Positions 23,902 through 36,868 are shown, numbered from the stretch's first letter. The stretch is DNA of 64,000 nucleotides from Escarpia spicata (GCA_963995525.1 OZ023214.1:59228241-59292240), one strand, 5' to 3'. Made by a program: numbers and translations. Notes: generated by a model not told the origin, from the letters alone.

Positions 23902-24524
23902 AAATATTGAGTATACAAAAAACCACTTCGTCAAATTCACCTTTTCTCGAAAGCAGATTGGAATAAAATGAGGGAAATTACATCAAGCTTTGGTAATACG
24001 TATTCCCAAGAGCATGTCAACCGGTCAGCAAATGAAAACTGGAATGGCCTAAAAGCCCACATTTCTACGATCATTAGCAAGTTTGTCCCAAGTAAGATGT
24101 TATCTGTCAGATGGCATCTCCCTTAGCTGACAGCTGCTCTCAAGCGAATGTGCAGAAAGAAAAACAGATTATATCAATGCGCACGTAGGACCAAAAATCA
24201 TCAGGACTGGGTAAAATTCAGACTTTAAAACACTTGTTGCCCAAGAGATAAGAAAGGCACACTGGAATTACATCAACGAGGTACTATCAACCAGTTTAGA
24301 GGCAAATATCATCAGACCTTTCTGGCGGTATATAAAATCCCAGAGGCAAGAAAACTTTGGAATACCTCCCCAGAGGGAGTCTGGCATTGTTCACACCGAC
24401 AGTACAACGAAAGCAGATATTCTAAATAGGCAGTTCCAGTCTGTCTTCACAAAAGATGATGGCACAGCCATGCCCAATATCCAAGGCAAAAGATTCCCAT
24501 ACTTAAAGGCCATATCCTGGGAGA
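23902..24524 (+). pseudogene. LINE linker/RT N-terminal part, degraded
   Basis: Shifted and interrupted frames encode a typical pre-RT linker: SRKADWNKMREITSSFG, then HISTIISKFVPSKM, a basic stretch (KRMCRKKNRLYQ) and IKSQRQENFGIP. Several stops and indels are present. The segment breaks off near the phrase FPYLKAIS, where foreign sequence begins. Confidence 0.6.
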
Positions 24525-25650
24525 AACAAAATTGCTAATAAGTACAAAAATATGCATGTACATATGTGTTCTGCAATATAATGACAACCCCGAAACCACA
24601 CGTTTGCTGAAACATTTCTAAAATTGACATTAAACGGGACCTGTCTTGGTGCAGGCTTCGAAGTCTGTTTTTCGGAAATGCCGCGAGGGGCAGAATCATG
24701 ACGTCAGTTGTGGAAAACATTCCCGGGATCGCAAGCGTTCTCGGTGGCTGGATTTCCTTGGTGGATATTTTCACATATAGAAATGGTGAACAAATGTGTT
24801 GTTGGAAACTGCAACAATTCGAATCTGACTGGCCATTCTGTGCAAAAATTTCCCAAAGAGCCAGTTACTCGGCGGAAATGGGAACGTTTTGTTCGAAACG
24901 ACAGGGCCGACTGGACCCATGCTACGGCAACTAGCATTATTTGTGGTTCGCATTTCGTTGCGCCTGACGACTTCAAAGGCTTCGTACAATGGAATATGGG
25001 TTTCAGGCGTAAGTCAGATGTAAAGAAATCTGACGTTCCTTCGAAGAACACAACAGAGGCGAAGGCGAATCGGTCACCGGCGAATCTGTGCAAGTGGGCC
25101 TGGTCAGTTGTCGGAGCATCTTCACTGGTTCGTGTCTACATTTTAGCGACGGACCAAAACCATTACATTACACTGTCATCGACATCGCCTAGACAGTCTA
25201 GACTAGTGACTGTATGATAGGCTGTAAATGATAGACTAAACTCAATAAATACACTAACTTAGTCTTGGTACAGTCAGTTGGCCTAACACTACAAGTACAA
25301 CACTCACTCAATTTTTGCATTACACATTTCTTTTTGGTTGGCGGTGGTGTCATTTCGCTGTCAGCCATCATTTCGTGCTGTGTGACTTCGTTTTGTTTGA
25401 TCACGGAAATGCGAATTTGCCATAACGCTGTTTCCTATTGGTTAGATTACGACCAGACTCAGCGAATGAAAAACCATGTCACAACATGCTGCATACATAT
25501 GCTGCCACCTGTTGAATATAGTGGAAGCTCAATTTGAGTGAGTCCGTAATATTTTCATCCCTCACCGTAATACCGTCATTTGAGGTGACTTTCCGGAATG
25601 ATTCCGGACAATCCGGAATGGTAGGCAGGTCTGTTACATGCCGACACTGG
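24525..25650. mobile_element. THAP-containing insertion within the LINE
   Basis: About 1.1 kb without LINE similarity separates the two halves of the RT. It contains a THAP domain (24783 onward). The left flank has ttaaagg, which could reflect a TTAA target as used by Kolobok elements, many of which carry THAP domains. No matching right end or inverted repeat was found, so both the class and the exact limits are unsettled. Confidence 0.45.
24783..25217 (+). CDS. THAP-domain protein fragment
   Basis: The ORF has an ATG at 24783. Residues 1-66 form a THAP (C2CH) DNA-binding domain: MVNKCVVGNCNNSN with Cys-x4-Cys, the KFPKEPVTRRKWERFVRN block with a Trp, and SIICGSHFVAPDDF with Cys-x2-His and the closing Asp-Phe. 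It lacks a clear AVPTIF box. The rest (to 144 aa) is basic and unremarkable. A good donor (gtaagt at about 25011) lies after GFR, so the true exon may end there. It is most likely the N-terminal exon of a DNA-transposon transposase. Confidence 0.7.
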   Translation: MVNKCVVGNCNNSNLTGHSVQKFPKEPVTRRKWERFVRNDRADWTHATATSIICGSHFVAPDDFKGFVQWNMGFRRKSDVKKSDVPSKNTTEAKANRSPANLCKWAWSVVGASSLVRVYILATDQNHYITLSSTSPRQSRLVTV

Positions 25651-26221
25651 TGGTATAAAGAAGCTACTGTCTGACATTAATCCTTCTAAAGCGTCCGGTC
25701 CAGATAACATTCCCTGTCGTGTGTTGAAGGAACTAGCAAACGAGCTTGCCCCAATTTTCACACACCTCTTTAACCAGTCACAAAACACAGGAGAAATACC
25801 ATTAGACTGGAGAAAGGCAGATGTTATGCCGATACATAAGAAAGGCAATGTCCACGATGCGTCCCACTACAGGCCTATATCATTACCATGTGTAGCGTGT
25901 AAACTACTTGAACATATCATCTGCTCACATGTCCGTAAACATCTTGATGAGTATGACATTTTAACTCCTATCCAACATGGTTTTAAAAAACAGCATTCAT
26001 GCGAGTCACAGCTAGTAACAACTCTTCAAGATCTGCAAAAATTCAGGGATAGTAAGATCCAAGTGGACCTTGCTGTCCTAGATTTCTCTAAAGCTTTCGA
26101 CACTGTACCCCACAACAAACTTCTTTGTAAACTCAGTCATTATGGCATACATGGTAACACACATCGCTGGATAGCTAACTTTCTTAAACACCGTACCCAG
26201 AGAAGGGAGTTTTTCGGATAA
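25651..26221 (+). pseudogene. LINE reverse transcriptase, central part
   Basis: After the insertion the RT resumes with KLLSDINPSKASGPDNIP, then DWRKADVMPIHKKGN, HYRPISLPCVACKLLEHII, IQHGFKKQHSCESQLV and LAVLDFSKAFDTVPHNKL (catalytic Asp). The frame is lost at about 26215 by a short indel after the RTQRRE stretch. Confidence 0.85.
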
Positions 26222-27062
26222 TGTCAATGTCGAGTCAGGCGTACCTCAGGGTACTGTTTTAGCCCCTCTGCTATTTTTATTATAATTTTGTATAAATGAC
26301 CTACCCTGCAAGTGTCTTCCAATGTCCGTCTGTTTGCAGACGATTGTCTGTTATACAGAACTGTCCAAACACAGACGGAGCAGTTGGCCCTTCAAACCGA
26401 CTTAAACGCTCTCAATAAATGGGGAAGATTGGGGTATGCACTTTAATGCAACAAAGTGCAATGTAATGCGAATCGCCAGAACTCCAAATTCAAACACATT
26501 ATCCAGATCATACTCACTTGGCAATCATATACTAAAACAAGTTGACACAGGGAAATATCTTGGGGTAATGGTCATGGACAACCTGTCCTGGTCAACTCAA
26601 ATCTCCCAAACTTGCAACAAAGCCAATGCCACTTTATAATTATTAATGATAAATCTAAAATCATGTCCTAAAAGAAAGAACTTATATAACCATTGTCCGC
26701 CCCATTTTAGAATATGGCTGCACAGTATGCGATCCACACTTACAAAAAGACATAAACACACTAGAGAAAATAAAAAAGAAGAGCAGCCCGCTTCGTAAAA
26801 GGCGACTTCAATTACAATAGCAGCGTAACAAATATGATAACAGATTTAGGTTGGTCGTCAAGTCTCGAGGAGAGGAGAAGGAACCTCCGAGTATTACTTA
26901 TGTTCAAAATCGTCCACAATCAAATTGCTCTCCTGTCCAGAAACAGTTTAGTACCTGCAGACAGACGCACACGCTCAAGTCACACTTAGGCTTAGTAGCC
27001 TTACAAACACATCAGAGCCAACACTGAAGAATATAGAAACTCATATTTTCCCCGCATTTTAA
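26222..27062 (+). pseudogene. LINE reverse transcriptase C-terminal part, decayed
   Basis: Broken frames continue with SGVPQGTVLAPLLFLL, then LFADDCLLY (catalytic Asp-Asp) and CNVMRIARTPN. KYLGVMVMDNLSWS and ERTYITIVRPILEYGC follow. At least three indels and stops are seen. No poly-A or simple tail is visible; the element stops at the ggatcatgtcagc inverted repeat. Confidence 0.75.
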
Positions 27063-27131
27063 CGGATCATGTCAGCTTGAAGGCGCACAGCTGGCCTGGA
27101 CCAATCCACTATTGATAAACGGGGGTGTGAG

Positions 27132-27483
27132 GTTATGAATGGCTTTGGGAATGGTGTGAATGAATGGGGGTCTAGTTGACATGGCTTTGATTAAACATTG
27201 ATGAAAAATATGATATGTTAAACATTGGTCATATTTAGAGACGATTTAAGGTATAAACGTAATATTAATGCAAATTTGCCCTAACTGGTGTGAATGAATG
27301 GGGGTCTAGTTGACATGGCTGACGATTTAAGGTATAAACGTAATATTAATGCAAATTTGCCCTAAATGGTGTGAATGAATGGGGGTCTAGTTGACATGGC
27401 TGACGATTTAAGGTATAAACGTAATATTAATGCAAATTTGCCCCAAATGGTGTGAATGAATGGGGGTCTACTTGACATGGCTT
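27132..27483. repeat. 81-bp short tandem array
   Basis: About four imperfect copies of an 80-81-bp unit containing gtgtgaatgaatgggggtct and aggtataaacgtaatattaa. They lie between the left inverted repeat and the transposase pseudogene. Confidence 0.85.
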
Positions 27484-27603
27484 TGATTAAACGTTGATGT
27501 TTCAGTGCCATTTGGAGTTGGACTCGAAGTCGGCCAGGCATGGAAGACTTGAAGCTGTTTGTGTGTGGCTCTGAAAAGAACCGTTATTGTTGTCGGGTGT
27601 TGT

Positions 27604-28442
27604 CTACACGTGATACTGCAATGCGATGTGGGCACAGATGTTGCGGAAGGCTGCACTGACGTCTGTCCCAAACCTATCTCGCCACATCCTCTCGTTGAGG
27701 TAGCTTGGAAGCTGTTCTGACGAAACCCCTTTCATTCCCTTAAATTTTTGTTTTGCCTTGTCCCAGTAGCTTTCGATGGATTGAGTGTGGATGCCCGTGG
27801 CTGGATCAATGAAATTCTTGCTGTGGTTGACTGTGGCGAATGTGTAATTGTTGTTCTGGTCCAGTTGTTGGTAGGCAACTGTGGATGATTGATCCTGGCA
27901 ACACGACACGTTCGATGATGGGGATCAGCATCGAATACCCACTGGTCGGCAGCAGGGGCATGACCATGATGGTATTTGGGCTTGTGGCGGAAGAGCTACT
28001 CGTCGATCTGAACGATCACGTTAACACCGCCGAGAGCTACCGGGTTGTCGATCAGATATGTAGAGCAGACTTCACGCAGGAAGAGGAAATGCTGCTGCAC
28101 ACACTGCCGAGAGACGCCAAGTGTTTCGGCAGCCGTATTCACTGGAGAATTCTGGGCCCACAGATAGAGGATGTGGATGTAGTTTTGCAGGGGTACACAG
28201 GTTTTGGTGAAGAAACTGCCTGCCCTCACGGAGTGGTAGGATCGAGATCCACACTTGAAGTTCTTACAGTGCCATGCAAATCGGTCGCTCAGCTGAGCGT
28301 GTGGAACCAATTTCATGTAGCCAAAACACGTCGGACAAGATCTGCGAGGAGCGAGAAGACCATTTGCAAAATAGTATTCCAGCACAGCACGATGATCAGC
28401 GCCAACAATTACGGGAGCGAGTTCTTCTTGAAATAAATGCAT
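27604..28442 (-). pseudogene. ISXO2/Merlin-like transposase, inactivated
   Basis: Start near 28442 with MHLFQEELAPVIV. A zinc ribbon follows (CPTCFGYMKLVP ... WHCKNFKCGSRSYHSVRAGS), then a helix-turn-helix-like stretch (TAAETLGVSRQCVQQHF). The catalytic core begins with VNVIVQIDE (first Asp) and ends with FATVNHSKNFIDP and GIHTQSIESYWDKAKQKF (Asn and Glu region). An in-frame TAG follows VQIDE near 27996. A frameshift with loss of the middle of the core lies near 27910. The combination matches the DDE transposase family PF12762-type (family knowledge). It cannot make a working enzyme. Confidence 0.85.
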
Positions 28443-28589
28443 GGTGAGAGTGATTGGTTTGCCCTACTCCTACTGCTTTTATACCATAGCCGCGTGTCCT
28501 AGACGCAACATCAAAGAAGTGTGAACATGACCCGTTGAAGTGGTTTCTGCTGTAATCCATGTATTCAGTACATTTGAAGTGTAACCACA

Positions 28590-29065
28590 CAATAGAGACA
28601 ATTGTTTTCCCTGCTATTTCTTATAATGTTGCAAAAACTGTTTTTGTTTAATATGGTATATATATAATATATAACACTATGACTGTCAATATTCTGTACT
28701 TTACAAACGAAGATAACATTCAACGTATCATCAGCAAACAAATGCATATTTTTCCTAAATGTTATATTACCATTTCGCAATTGATTATTTTATTGTTAAA
28801 ATAACTCTTACATAGATACAACAACACTTCTGAACTTGAATATACCGTTTATCAATCATCACCATAGATTTACCGGAGAGCCAGTTACAAGTTTTGAAAG
28901 TTGTCACCGATCAGAATCGACTAACTTTCGATATCTTGGAAGACTGCCGAGTGAGTCCGAGTGTTAATGGTCTACTATTTCCAAAGTTCATCAAATACGA
29001 TCCGTGAGTGGAAGCAAGTCGGCCAAACTGAATGATTTTGTGAAATACAGCCTCAATCAACGATA
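28590..29065. repeat. Internal copy of the hAT-like element without the LINE
   Basis: The sequence matches 6678-6790, 7160-7254 and 10069-10280 of the hAT-like element as one continuous stretch, for example accatagatttaccggagag and actatttccaaagttc. It therefore shows the state of that element before the LINE entered. It lacks both termini. Confidence 0.85.
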
Positions 29066-29324
29066 TCTGTAGATGTATGATATCAATATTGGTGTTTACA
29101 GCGGGTATACAATGTTATACCAGTGTTACTACAGAAAGTTGATACAGAATGATCTGAAATAGCTAGATCAGATGGTGCTCCGTTTGCTATCTCTGCCATT
29201 ATTAGGTTTCCGTGTGTAGTGAAATAAACTATTAAAATGTTATGTTCATCTGATAATTTTCTGATTGATACTTTATGAAAAGTAAAAACCAAAAATAGAC
29301 TCAACTACATTTGGTAAGTCAAGT

Positions 29325-32300
29325 AATAGCTCACGCATTCGTTGTCTTTGATCTGTATACCAACTGATGCAACAGCTGTCTAAACAACTAGTTTTCTTCA
29401 CACATTCGGTAAATACCTGCTCATGCAACAGCTCAAGCATTCGTTGTCTTTTTGATCTGTATACCAACTGATGCAACAGCTGTCTAAACAACTAGTTTTC
29501 TTCACACATTCAGTAAATACCTGCTCATGCAACAGCTCAAGCATTCGTTCTCTTTTTGATCTGTATACCAACTGATGCAACAGCTGTCTAAACAACTAGT
29601 TTTCTTCACACATTCGGTAAATACCTGCTCATGCAACAGCTCAAGCATTCGTTGTCATTTTGATCTGTATACCAACTGATGCAACAGCTGTCTAAACAAC
29701 TAGTTTTCTTCACACATTCGGTAAATACCTGCTCATGCAACAGCTCAAGCATTCGTTGTCTTTTTGATCTGTATACCAACTGATGCAACAGCTGTCTAAA
29801 CAACTAGTTTTCTTCACACATTCGGTAAATACCTGCTCATGCAACAGCTCAAGCATTCGTTCTCTTTTTGATCTGTATACCAACTGATGCAACAGCTGTC
29901 TAAACAACTAGTTTTCTTCACACATTCAGTAAATACCTGCTCATGCAACAGCTCAAGCATTTGTTCTCTTTTTGATCTGTATACCAACTAATGCAACAGC
30001 TGTCTAAACAACTAGTTTTCTTCACACATTCAGTAAATACCTGCTCATGCAACAGCTCAAGCATTCGTTCTCTTTTTGATCTGTATACCAACTGATGCAA
30101 CAGCTGTCTAAACAACTAGTTTTCTTCACACATTCGGTAAATACCTGCTCATGCAACAGCTCAAGCATTCGTTCTCTTTTTGATCTGTATACCAACTGAT
30201 GCAACAGCTGTCTAAACAACTAGTTTTCTTCACACATTCGGTAAATACCTGCTCATGCAACAGCTCAAGCATTCGTTCTCTTTTTGATCTGTATACCAAC
30301 TGATGCAACAGCTGTCTAAACAACTAGTTTTCTTCACACATTCGGTAAATACCTGCTCATGCAACAGCTCAAGCATTCGTTCTCTTTTTGATCTGTATAC
30401 CAACTGATGCAACAGCTGTCTAACCAACTAGTTTTCTTCACACATTCGGTAAATACCTGCTCATGCAACAGCTCAAGCATTCGTTCTCTTTTTGATCTGT
30501 ATACCAACTAATGCAACAGCTGTCTAAACAACTAGTTTTCTTCACACATTCGGTAAATACCTGCTCATGCAACAGCTCAAGCATTCGTTCTCTTTTTGAT
30601 CTGTATACCAACTGATGCAACAGCTGTCTAAACAACTAGTTTTCTTCACACATTCAGTAAATACCTGCTCATGCAACAGCTCAAGCATTCGTTCTCTTTT
30701 TGATCTGTATACCAACTGATGCAACAGCTGTCTAAACAACTAGTTTTCTTCACACATTCAGTAAATACCTGCTCATGCAACAGCTCAAGCATTCGTTCTC
30801 TTTTTGATCTGTATACCAACTGATGTAAGAGCTTTCTAAACAACTAGTTTTCTTCACACATTCAGTAAATACCTGCTCATGCAACAGCTCAAGCATTCGT
30901 TCTCTTTTTGATCTGTATACCAACTGATGCAACAGCTGTCTAAACAACTAGTTTTCTTCACATATTCAGTAAATACCTGCTCATGCAACAGCTCAAGCAT
31001 TCGTTCTCTTTTTGATCTGTATACCAACTAATGCAACAGCTGTCTAAACAACTAGTTTTCTTCACACATTCGGTAAATACCTGCTCATGCAACAGCTCAA
31101 GCATTCGTTCTCTTTTTGATCTGTATACCAACTGATGCAACAGCTGTCTAAACAACTAGTTTTCTTCACAAATTTGGTAAATACCTGCTCATGCAACAGC
31201 TCAAGCATTCGTTCTCTTTTTGATCTGTATACCAACTGATGCAACAGCTGTCTAAACAACTAGTTTTCTTCACACATTCAGTAAATACCTGCTCATGCAA
31301 CAGCTCAAGCATTCGTTCTCTTTTTGATCTGTATACCAACTGATGCAACAGCTGTCTAAACAACTAGTTTTCTTCACACATTCGGTAAATACCTGCTCAT
31401 GCAACAGCTCAAGCATTCGTTGTCATTTTGATCTGTATACCAACTGATGCAACAGCTGTCTAAACAACTAGTTTTCTTCACACATTCGGTAAATACCTGC
31501 TCATGCAACAGCTCAAGCATTTGTTCTCTTTTTGATCTGTATACCAACTGATGCAACAGCTGTCTAAACAACTAGTTTTCTTCACACATTCAGTAAATAC
31601 CTGCTCATGCAACAGCTCAAGCATTCGTTCTCTTTTTGATCTGTATACCAACTGATGCAACAGCTGTCTAAACAACTAGTTTTCTTCACACATTCGGTAA
31701 ATACCTGCTCATGCAACAGCTCAAGCATTCGTTCTCTTTTTGATCTGTATACCAACTGATGCAACAGCTGTCTAAACAACTAGTTTTCTTCACACATTCG
31801 GTAAATACCTGCTCATGCAACAGCTCAAGCATTCGTTCTCTTTTTGATCTGTATACCAACTGATGCAACAGCTGTCTAAACAACTAGTTTTCTTCACACA
31901 TTCGGTAAATACCTGCTCATGCAACAGCTCAAGCATTCGTTCTCTTTTTGATCTGTATACCAACTGATGCAACAGCTGTCTAACCAACTAGTTTTCTTCA
32001 CACATTCGGTAAATACCTGCTCATGCAACAGCTCAAGCATTCGTTCTCTTTTTGATCTGTATACCAACTAATGCAACAGCTGTCTAAACAACTAGTTTTC
32101 TTCACACATTCGGTAAATACCTGCTCATGCAACAGCTCAAGCATTCGTTCTCTTTTTGATCTGTATACCAACTGATGCAACAGCTGTCTAAACAACTAGT
32201 TTTCTTCACACATTCAGTAAATACCTGCTCATGCAACAGCTCAAGCATTCGTTCTCTTTTTGATCTGTATACCAACTGATGCAACAGCTGTCTAAACAAC

Positions 32301-35300
32301 TAGTTTTCTTCACACATTCAGTAAATACCTGCTCATGCAACAGCTCAAGCATTCGTTCTCTTTTTGATCTGTATACCAACTGATGTAAGAGCTTTCTAAA
32401 CAACTAGTTTTCTTCACACATTCAGTAAATACCTGCTCATGCAACAGCTCAAGCATTCGTTCTCTTTTTGATCTGTATACCAACTGATGCAACAGCTGTC
32501 TAAACAACTAGTTTTCTTCACATATTCAGTAAATACCTGCTCATGCAACAGCTCAAGCATTCGTTCTCTTTTTGATCTGTATACCAACTAATGCAACAGC
32601 TGTCTAAACAACTAGTTTTCTTCACACATTCGGTAAATACCTGCTCATGCAACAGCTCAAGCATTCGTTCTCTTTTTGATCTGTATACCAACTGATGCAA
32701 CAGCTGTCTAAACAACTAGTTTTCTTCACAAATTTGGTAAATACCTGCTCATGCAACAGCTCAAGCATTCGTTCTCTTTTTGATCTGTATACCAACTGAT
32801 GCAACAGCTGTCTAAACAACTAGTTTTCTTCACACATTCAGTAAATACCTGCTCATGCAACAGCTCAAGCATTCGTTCTCTTTTTGATCTGTATACCAAC
32901 TGATGCAACAGCTGTCTAAACAACTAGTTTTCTTCACACATTCGGTAAATACCTGCTCATGCAACAGCTCAAGCATTCGTTGTCATTTTGATCTGTATAC
33001 CAACTGATGCAACAGCTGTCTAAACAACTAGTTTTCTTCACACATTCGGTAAATACCTGCTCATGCAACAGCTCAAGCATTCGTTCTCTTTTTGATCTGT
33101 ATACCAACTGATGCAACAGCTGTCTAAACAACTAGTTTTCTTCACACATTCAGTAAATACCTGCTCATGCAACAGCTCAAGCATTCGTTCTCTTTTTGAT
33201 CTGTATACCAACTGATGCAACAGCTGTCTAAACAACTAGTTTTCTTCACACATTCGGTAAATACCTGCTCATGCAACAGCTCAAGCATTCGTTGTCATTT
33301 TGATCTGTATACCAACTGATGCAACAGCTGTCTAAACAACTAGTTTTCTTCACACATTCGGTAAATACCTGCTCATGCAACAGCTCAAGCATTCGTTCTC
33401 TTTTTGATCTGTATACCAACTGATGCAACAGCTGTCTAAACAACTAGTTTTCTTCACACATTCAGTAAATACCTGCTCATGCAACAGCTCAAGCATTCGT
33501 TCTCTTTTTGATCTGTATACCAACTGATGCAACAGCTGTCTAAACAACTAGTTTTCTTCACACATTCGGTAAATACCTGCTCATGCAACAGCTCAAGCAT
33601 TCGTTCTCTTTTTGATCTGTATACCAACTGATGCAACAGCTGTCTAAACAACTAGTTTTCTTCACACATTCGGTAAATACCTGCTCATGCAACAGCTCAA
33701 GCATTCGTTCTCTTTTTGATCTGTATACCAACTGATGCAACAGCTGTCTAAACAACTAGTTTTCTTCACACATTCGGTAAATACCTGCTCATGCAACAGC
33801 TCAAGCATTCGTTCTCTTTTTGATCTGTATACCAACTGATGCAACAGCTGTCTAACCAACTAGTTTTCTTCACACATTCGGTAAATACCTGCTCATGCAA
33901 CAGCTCAAGCATTCGTTCTCTTTTTGATCTGTATACCAACTAATGCAACAGCTGTCTAAACAACTAGTTTTCTTCACACATTCGGTAAATACCTGCTCAT
34001 GCAACAGCTCAAGCATTCGTTCTCTTTTTGATCTGTATACCAACTGATGCAACAGCTGTCTAAACAACTAGTTTTCTTCACACATTCAGTAAATACCTGC
34101 TCATGCAACAGCTCAAGCATTCGTTCTCTTTTTGATCTGTATACCAACTGATGCAACAGCTGTCTAAACAACTAGTTTTCTTCACACATTCAGTAAATAC
34201 CTGCTCATGCAACAGCTCAAGCATTCGTTCTCTTTTTGATCTGTATACCAACTGATGTAAGAGCTTTCTAAACAACTAGTTTTCTTCACACATTCAGTAA
34301 ATACCTGCTCATGCAACAGCTCAAGCATTCGTTCTCTTTTTGATCTGTATACCAACTGATGCAACAGCTGTCTAAACAACTAGTTTTCTTCACATATTCA
34401 GTAAATACCTGCTCATGCAACAGCTCAAGCATTCGTTCTCTTTTTGATCTGTATACCAACTAATGCAACAGCTGTCTAAACAACTAGTTTTCTTCACACA
34501 TTCGGTAAATACCTGCTCATGCAACAGCTCAAGCATTCGTTCTCTTTTTGATCTGTATACCAACTGATGCAACAGCTGTCTAAACAACTAGTTTTCTTCA
34601 CAAATTTGGTAAATACCTGCTCATGCAACAGCTCAAGCATTCGTTCTCTTTTTGATCTGTATACCAACTGATGCAACAGCTGTCTAAACAACTAGTTTTC
34701 TTCACACATTCAGTAAATACCTGCTCATGCAACAGCTCAAGCATTCGTTCTCTTTTTGATCTGTATACCAACTGATGCAACAGCTGTCTAAACAACTAGT
34801 TTTCTTCACACATTCGGTAAATACCTGCTCATGCAACAGCTCAAGCATTCGTTGTCATTTTGATCTGTATACCAACTGATGCAACAGCTGTCTAAACAAC
34901 TAGTTTTCTTCACACATTCGGTAAATACCTGCTCATGCAACAGCTCAAGCATTCGTTCTCTTTTTGATCTGTATACCAACTGATGCAACAGCTGTCTAAA
35001 CAACTAGTTTTCTTCACACATTCAGTAAATACCTGCTCATGCAACAGCTCAAGCATTCGTTCTCTTTTTGATCTGTATACCAACTGATGCAACAGCTGTC
35101 TAAACAACTAGTTTTCTTCACACATTCAGTAAATACCTGCTCATGCAACAGCTCAAGCATTCGTTCTCTTTTTGATCTGTATACCAACTGATGCAACAGC
35201 TGTCTAAACAACTAGTTTTCTTCACACATTCGGTAAATACCTGCTCATGCAACAGCTCAAGCATTCGTTCTCTTTTTGATCTGTATACCAACTGATGCAA

Positions 35301-36655
35301 CAGCTGTCTAAACAACTAGTTTTCTTCACACATTCGGTAAATACCTGCTCATGCAACAGCTCAAGCATTCGTTCTCTTTTTGATCTGTATACCAACTGAT
35401 GCAACAGCTGTCTAAACAACTAGTTTTCTTCACACATTCAGTAAATACCTGCTCATGCAACAGCTCAAGCATTCGTTCTCTTTTTGATCTGTATACCAAC
35501 TGATGCAACAGCTGTCTAAACAACTAGTTTTCTTCACACATTCAGTAAATACCTGCTCATGCAACAGCTCAAGCATTCGTTCTCTTTTTGATCTGTATAC
35601 CAACTGATGCAACAGCTGTCTAAACAACTAGTTTTCTTCACACATTCGGTAAATACCTGCTCATGCAACAGCTCAAGCATTCGTTCTCTTTTTGATCTGT
35701 ATACCAACTGATGCAACAGCTGTCTAAACAACTAGTTTTCTTCACACATTCGGTAAATACCTGCTCATGCAACAGCTCAAGCATTCGTTCTCTTTTTGAT
35801 CTGTATACCAACTGATGCAACAGCTGTCTAAACAACTAGTTTTCTTCACACATTCAGTAAATACCTGCTCATGCAACAGCTCAAGCATTCGTTCTCTTTT
35901 TGATCTGTATACCAACTAATGCAACAGCTGTCTAAACAACTAGTTTTCTTCACACATTCGGTAAATACCTGCTCATGCAACAGCTCAAGCATTCGTTCTC
36001 TTTTTGATCTGTATACCAACTGATGCAACAGCTGTCTAAACAACTAGTTTTCTTCACACATTCAGTAAATACCTGCTCATGCAACAGCTCAAGCATTCGT
36101 TCTCTTTTTGATCTGTATACCAACTGATGCAAGAGCTTTCTAAACAACTAGTTTTCTTCACACATTCAGTAAATACCTGCTCATGCAACAGCTCAAGCAT
36201 TCGTTCTCTTTTTGATCTGTATACCAACTGATGCAACAGCTGTCTAAACAACTAGTTTTCTTCACACATTCGGTAAATACCTGCTCATGCAACAGCTCAA
36301 GCATTCGTTCTCTTTTTGATCTGTATACCAACTGATGCAACAGCTGTCTAAACAACTAGTTTTCTTCACAAATTTGGTAAATACCTGCTCATGCAACAGC
36401 TCAAGCATTCATTCTCTTTTTGATCTGTATACCAACTGATGCAAGAGCTTGCTAAACAACTAGTTTTCTTCACAAATTTGGTAAATACCTGCTCATGTAA
36501 CAGCTCAAGCATTCGTTCTCTTTTTTATCTGTATATCAACTGATGCAACAGCTGTCTAAACAAAACAACTAGTTTTCTTCACACATTCAGTAAATACCTG
36601 CTCATGTCACAGCTCAAGCATTCGTTCTCTTTTTGATCTGTATATATTAGTTTTC
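29325..36655. repeat. 104-bp satellite array with higher-order repeats
   Basis: About 70 head-to-tail copies of a 104-bp monomer (ctagttttcttcacacattc, ggtaaatacctgctcatgca, acagctcaagcattcgttct, ctttttgatctgtataccaa, ctgatgcaacagctgtctaa, acaa). Each monomer contains atgcaacagct twice about 52 bp apart, so it looks like an old dimer. Marked variants (taaccaac, gtaagagctttc, catattcag, aaatttgg) recur in the same order at spacings of 1560 bp (15 units) and 1872 bp (18 units). Flanking units at the right end are more diverged, as usual for array edges. A 65-codon frame recurs every 104 bp but is a by-product. Confidence 0.97.
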
Positions 36656-36868
36656 TGTAAGAATTTGATTAAGGAAAAGCCCAAACATTCACTCTGATGG
36701 GGGCAAATAATAACATATTATATATGGTCAGTTGTCGAAAAAGTTTTTGTCTGATATAACCATTACAAAATATATAGCACGGTATTGTAATGGTGTTTAC
36801 GGCAACCGTTTATCAATAGTGGATTTGTCCAGGCCAGCTGTGCGCCTTCAAGCTGACATGATCCCACT

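Larger units (their letters stand above)
22692..27062 (+). mobile_element. Second LINE family, PHD-endonuclease-RT, interrupted
   Basis: This is a long but decayed plus-strand non-LTR retrotransposon. Order: N-terminal hydrophobic segment with a 2A-like motif, PHD-type zinc finger, low-complexity linker, endonuclease, RT fingers, THAP-containing insertion (about 24525-25650), RT palm, C-terminal region. The several frames and stops show it is dead. It resembles the CR1/L2-type elements of marine invertebrates, but I did not type it. It ends against a 60-bp inverted repeat at about 27063. Confidence 0.8.
27063..36868. mobile_element. Merlin-like element enclosing a satellite
   Basis: Almost identical 60-bp sequences in inverted orientation bound this region: 27063-27122 and 36808-36868 (ggatcatgtcagcttgaagg at each outer end). 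Flanking bases attttaac (left) and actttaac (right) resemble an 8-bp target duplication, as known for Merlin/IS1016-type elements. Inside lie a Merlin/ISXO2-like transposase pseudogene, a piece of the hAT-like element and the 104-bp satellite. One transposon swollen by satellite growth is the simplest reading. The pairing of the ends is an inference. Confidence 0.5.

Noticed and set aside
22741..25093. Minus-strand ORFs opposite the LINE and THAP coding regions
   Set aside because: They are shadows of the plus-strand frames and carry no family motif.
29325..36655. Seventy overlapping 65-codon Cys-rich reading frames, as if a small toxin-like gene family
   Set aside because: They recur because of the 104-bp period, which is not a multiple of 3. 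They overlap each other, lack any signal peptide and show no codon-level constraint.
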